Below, piece after piece: positions 13,125 to 15,131 of a DNA stretch of 15,131 nt. The position numbers and the translations under genes were made by a program. Below the pieces are notes generated by a model. It was given only the letters and a program-made list of their open reading frames with translations. It had not been told where the DNA came from and made no database searches. The stretch covers positions 1-15,131 of the forward strand of contig JBBRLG010000109.1 of NCBI GenBank assembly GCA_038231495.1. The letters are read 5' to 3'. This DNA comes from JBBRLG01 sp038231495. GTDB lineage: Bacteria > Planctomycetota > Planctomycetia > Gemmatales > Gemmataceae. Positions within the stretch are counted from its first letter, which is position 1, and each line of letters opens with the position of its first letter.

Positions 13125-14564
13125 ATGCTGGAAATCGGCTGCGTCGTCGTCATTCTGCTCGCGATCTACGCGGTCGCCCGGCGGGCCGACGTGCGCCTGG
13201 TGCTGACGCTGGCCGCGCTGGCCCTGGGCATCCTTGCGGGCCAACCCCAGGCAGTGGTGCGCACATTCCTGACGACCTTCAGCCAGGAAGAGTTCGTGGT
13301 GCCGATCTGCTGTGCGATGGGGTTCGCCCACGTCCTCAAGCACACCGGCTGCGATCGGAACCTCGTTCACCTGCTGGTCAAGCCCCTTCAAACCGTGCGC
13401 ATTTTTCTCATCCCCGGCACCGTCCTGATTGGGTTTTTCGTCAACATCCCAGTCATCAGCCAGGCCGGCACCGCCGTCACCATCGGCCCGGTCCTGATTC
13501 CGCTGCTGCGCGCCGCCCGCCTGTCGCCGGTGACGGTCGGCGCCGCCCTGCTGTTGGGCGCGTCGCTCGGCGGCGACTTGCTCAACCCCGGCGCGCCGGA
13601 GTTGCAGACGGTCAGTCGATCGCTCGGTGTCAGCGCGAACGACTGTGTCGCGGCGACCGCTCCCTTGCAGTTCGCCAACCTGGCCGCGGCCACGGGCGTC
13701 TTCTGGTTCGTGTGTCTCCGCGCCGAACGGAAGTACCACGCCGCCGACGTGCTGCCACTCGAACCGGCTGCCGACACCGGTCCGTTCCGCATCAACCCGA
13801 TCAAAGCCTTGGTGCCGTTGGTGCCGCTCGCCTTGCTGTTTCTGTCGGGGCCGCCATTGAACCTGCTGCGGATCGACCCCGCCTGGCTGGTGGACACACG
13901 GCCAATTCCGTCCGCCGCCGGCACGGTCGGACTGCTGGGTTCCGCGGACGCGCAAGGGCCACTGCTCGCCGCCTCGGCACAGGCGGCAAACGAGGCCGTG
14001 GTCGCCGCCGACCGCCGTTTCGACACGCGCCGCATTGGGGCCGCCATGCTGATCGGCGTCACACTGGCGCTGTTGACCGGGGGCCGGGCGGCGCTGGCCG
14101 GCGGCGCAAAGGCGTTTTTCGACGGAGCCGGCTATGCCTTTACGACGGTGATCGGCGTCATCGTGTGCGCGACGTGTTTCGGCAGTGCGGTGCGGGCGGT
14201 CGGCGGCGCGGACCACCTGGCGGACCTGCTCGCGTGGCAACCGCGCTTGTTGATTCCCTGCGCGGTGGTGATGCCGCTGTTGTTCGCGGTGCTGTGCGGT
14301 TCCGGCATGGCCTCGACGCAAAGCCTGTTCGACTTTTTCAAGGGACCGGCGTTGGCAGCGGGCGTGGACGCGGTGGGCGTCGGCGGCTTGATCGCGGTGT
14401 GTGCGTCGGCGGGCCGCACGCTGTCGCCGGTGGCCCCGGTGGTGCTGCTGTGTGCGACAATGAGCGGCACGGAGCCGTTCGCCTTGGTGCGGCGCGTGTT
14501 TTGGCCACTGGCGGCGGGTGTCGGCACGGCAGTCGCGGTGCGGTGGGTGTTGGCGTCACCCTGA
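13125..14564 (+). CDS. dcuC: DcuC-type C4-dicarboxylate carrier
   Basis: The 479-residue integral membrane protein has about 12 hydrophobic segments. Family blocks seen are an N-terminal LEIGCVVVILLAIYAVARRADVR-type opening (residues 2-24), VNIPVISQAGTAVTIGPVL (106-124), GASLGGDLLNPGAPEL (145-160), GSGMASTQSLFDFF (392-405) and SAGRTLSPVAPVVLL (428-442). DcuC carriers exchange or export succinate, fumarate and similar acids in anaerobic metabolism; E. coli DcuC has 461 residues. A hydrophilic, Ala-rich loop at about 250-303 is longer than I would expect and may be lineage specific. GGAGGAGG lies about 5 nt before the ATG, so expression could be strong. It is divergent from the ABC operon and upstream of a sulfatase on the same strand, separated by a 98-bp repeat. 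The exact substrate is not proven. Confidence 0.85.
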   Translation: MLEIGCVVVILLAIYAVARRADVRLVLTLAALALGILAGQPQAVVRTFLTTFSQEEFVVPICCAMGFAHVLKHTGCDRNLVHLLVKPLQTVRIFLIPGTVLIGFFVNIPVISQAGTAVTIGPVLIPLLRAARLSPVTVGAALLLGASLGGDLLNPGAPELQTVSRSLGVSANDCVAATAPLQFANLAAATGVFWFVCLRAERKYHAADVLPLEPAADTGPFRINPIKALVPLVPLALLFLSGPPLNLLRIDPAWLVDTRPIPSAAGTVGLLGSADAQGPLLAASAQAANEAVVAADRRFDTRRIGAAMLIGVTLALLTGGRAALAGGAKAFFDGAGYAFTTVIGVIVCATCFGSAVRAVGGADHLADLLAWQPRLLIPCAVVMPLLFAVLCGSGMASTQSLFDFFKGPALAAGVDAVGVGGLIAVCASAGRTLSPVAPVVLLCATMSGTEPFALVRRVFWPLAAGVGTAVAVRWVLASP

Positions 14565-14615
14565 GGCACCGGCCGACTGTTCCTGCTCACAATTTCAACA
14601 CGTCAATGATACTCC

Positions 14616-14713
14616 CCGCGACTTGAAATGACACAAGCCTGAAGCGCAAGCGAAGGTCAGTTCTTCGCTTGTGCTTCAGGCTTGTGCCACATTGTCCCGC
14701 GTTGAGTACAATA
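14616..14713 (+). repeat. 98-bp palindromic element (TGACACAAGCC family, copy 2) upstream of the sulfatase
   Basis: Arms 14629-14655 and 14663-14689 are complementary except for two positions that would be G-U in RNA. Homology to the 7554-7651 element runs from CCGCGACTTGAAA through the palindrome to TTGTCCCGCG and TGAGTACAATA. It separates the DcuC gene from the sulfatase gene and could both end the first transcript and start the second. Confidence 0.8.
14682..14712 (+). promoter_or_regulatory. Possible sulfatase promoter at the end of the 98-bp element
   Basis: TACAAT (14707-14712) is a good -10 hexamer. TTGTGC (14682-14687), inside the palindrome arm, lies 19 bp upstream. The same arrangement, with nearly the same spacer, is found ahead of carA. 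Confidence 0.4.
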
Positions 14714-14773
14714 CCCTCATTGCAACGCCCGCGCAAAGAATCGCAAACCGCGGCACGTCGGAGAACGAACCCC

Positions 14774-15131
14774 ATGAAAACAGCTACCGCCCTTTGTCTG
14801 GCCGTGGCAGGGGTCACCCTGACCCTATTGAGCCGAACGGCCTTCGCGGCCGAGCCGGCGGCGAAACCCAACATCGTCCTCATCCTGATGGACGACATGG
14901 GGTACGGCGACATCACGCCGTTCAACCCCAAGACGAAGAACCGCACGCCGAATCTCGACCGCATGGCAAAGGAAGGCATCAAGCTCACCTCGTTCTACGC
15001 CGCGCCGGTCTGTACGCCGTCGCGCGCTCAAGTCCTCACCGGCTGCTACGCCAAGCGGGTCTCGCTGCCCCAGGTTCTCTCCCCCACCGCCGGTATCGGC
15101 CTGAGCGCGGACGAAGCGACCGTCGCCGCCT
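14774..15131 (+). CDS. Secreted sulfatase (arylsulfatase family), 5' part only
   Basis: The reading frame is open to the window end (119 residues seen of a protein normally about 450-600). It starts with a signal peptide (hydrophobic 5-20, likely cleaved at AFA-AEP near 26). It continues with the sulfatase opening KPNIVLILMDDMGYGD (31-46), where Asp40 and Asp41 are metal ligands, then TPNLDRMAKEG (58-68) and the formylglycine motif CTPSR at 80-84. Cys80 is converted to formylglycine, the nucleophile for sulfate ester cleavage. Planctomycetes typically carry many such enzymes for sulfated polysaccharides. GGAG lies about 10 nt before the ATG. The maturase and substrate are not visible here. 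Confidence 0.93.
   Translation, partial: MKTATALCLAVAGVTLTLLSRTAFAAEPAAKPNIVLILMDDMGYGDITPFNPKTKNRTPNLDRMAKEGIKLTSFYAAPVCTPSRAQVLTGCYAKRVSLPQVLSPTAGIGLSADEATVAA

Noticed and set aside
12011..14626. 871-codon open frame on + overlapping the ABC ATPase gene and dcuC
   Set aside because: It is antisense to a clear ATPase and in another frame of a clear DcuC protein; the translation is Arg/Gly-rich with no family features. It is a high-GC shadow.

Overview
The window most likely comes from the chromosome of a planctomycete, probably a Gemmata-like member of the Gemmataceae. The reasons are high GC with long antisense shadow ORFs, a formylglycine-type sulfatase, a secreted CBM9-like protein next to a di-heme peroxidase, a BshB1-type deacetylase, a DcuC carrier, and many short palindromic and 7-bp-period repeats between genes. 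This assignment is inference from gene content; there is no rRNA to test it.

Layout. Bases 1-783 hold no convincing protein gene. They do hold a near-consensus sigma-54 promoter (261-280), a predicted folded RNA of about 255 nt, a strong intrinsic terminator (506-542) and a heptamer-repeat cruciform (543-651). A small planctomycete-type unknown protein follows on + (784-1227). A minus-strand group then reads right to left: di-heme cytochrome c peroxidase, CBM9-like secreted protein, a 41-residue zinc-ribbon protein and a stand-alone Clp N-domain protein (4271 down to 1292). A PIG-L/BshB1-type deacetylase on + (4464-5246) converges on rlmN, which lies behind carA on the minus strand. A three-gene minus-strand ABC exporter operon fills 12871-7667: ATPase, ABC-2 permease with a large soluble insertion, and a 683-residue membrane-anchored protein. 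On + come a DcuC-type carrier (13125-14564) and the start of a sulfatase that runs off the window (14774 onward).

Repeats dominate the spacers. One palindrome family is built on GCCGCTTGCGGC (three copies). A second is a 98-bp element with a TGACACAAGCC palindrome (two copies, both immediately upstream of a gene and ending in the same promoter-like box). A third is a single palindrome that supplies the last residues and stop codon of RlmN. There is also a set of 7-bp-period elements, two of which are homologous and sit in the two spacers of the ABC operon.

The strongest candidates for something undescribed are the sigma-54-driven structured RNA, the 98-bp element that may carry an outward promoter, and the ABC operon with its large unknown partner protein.
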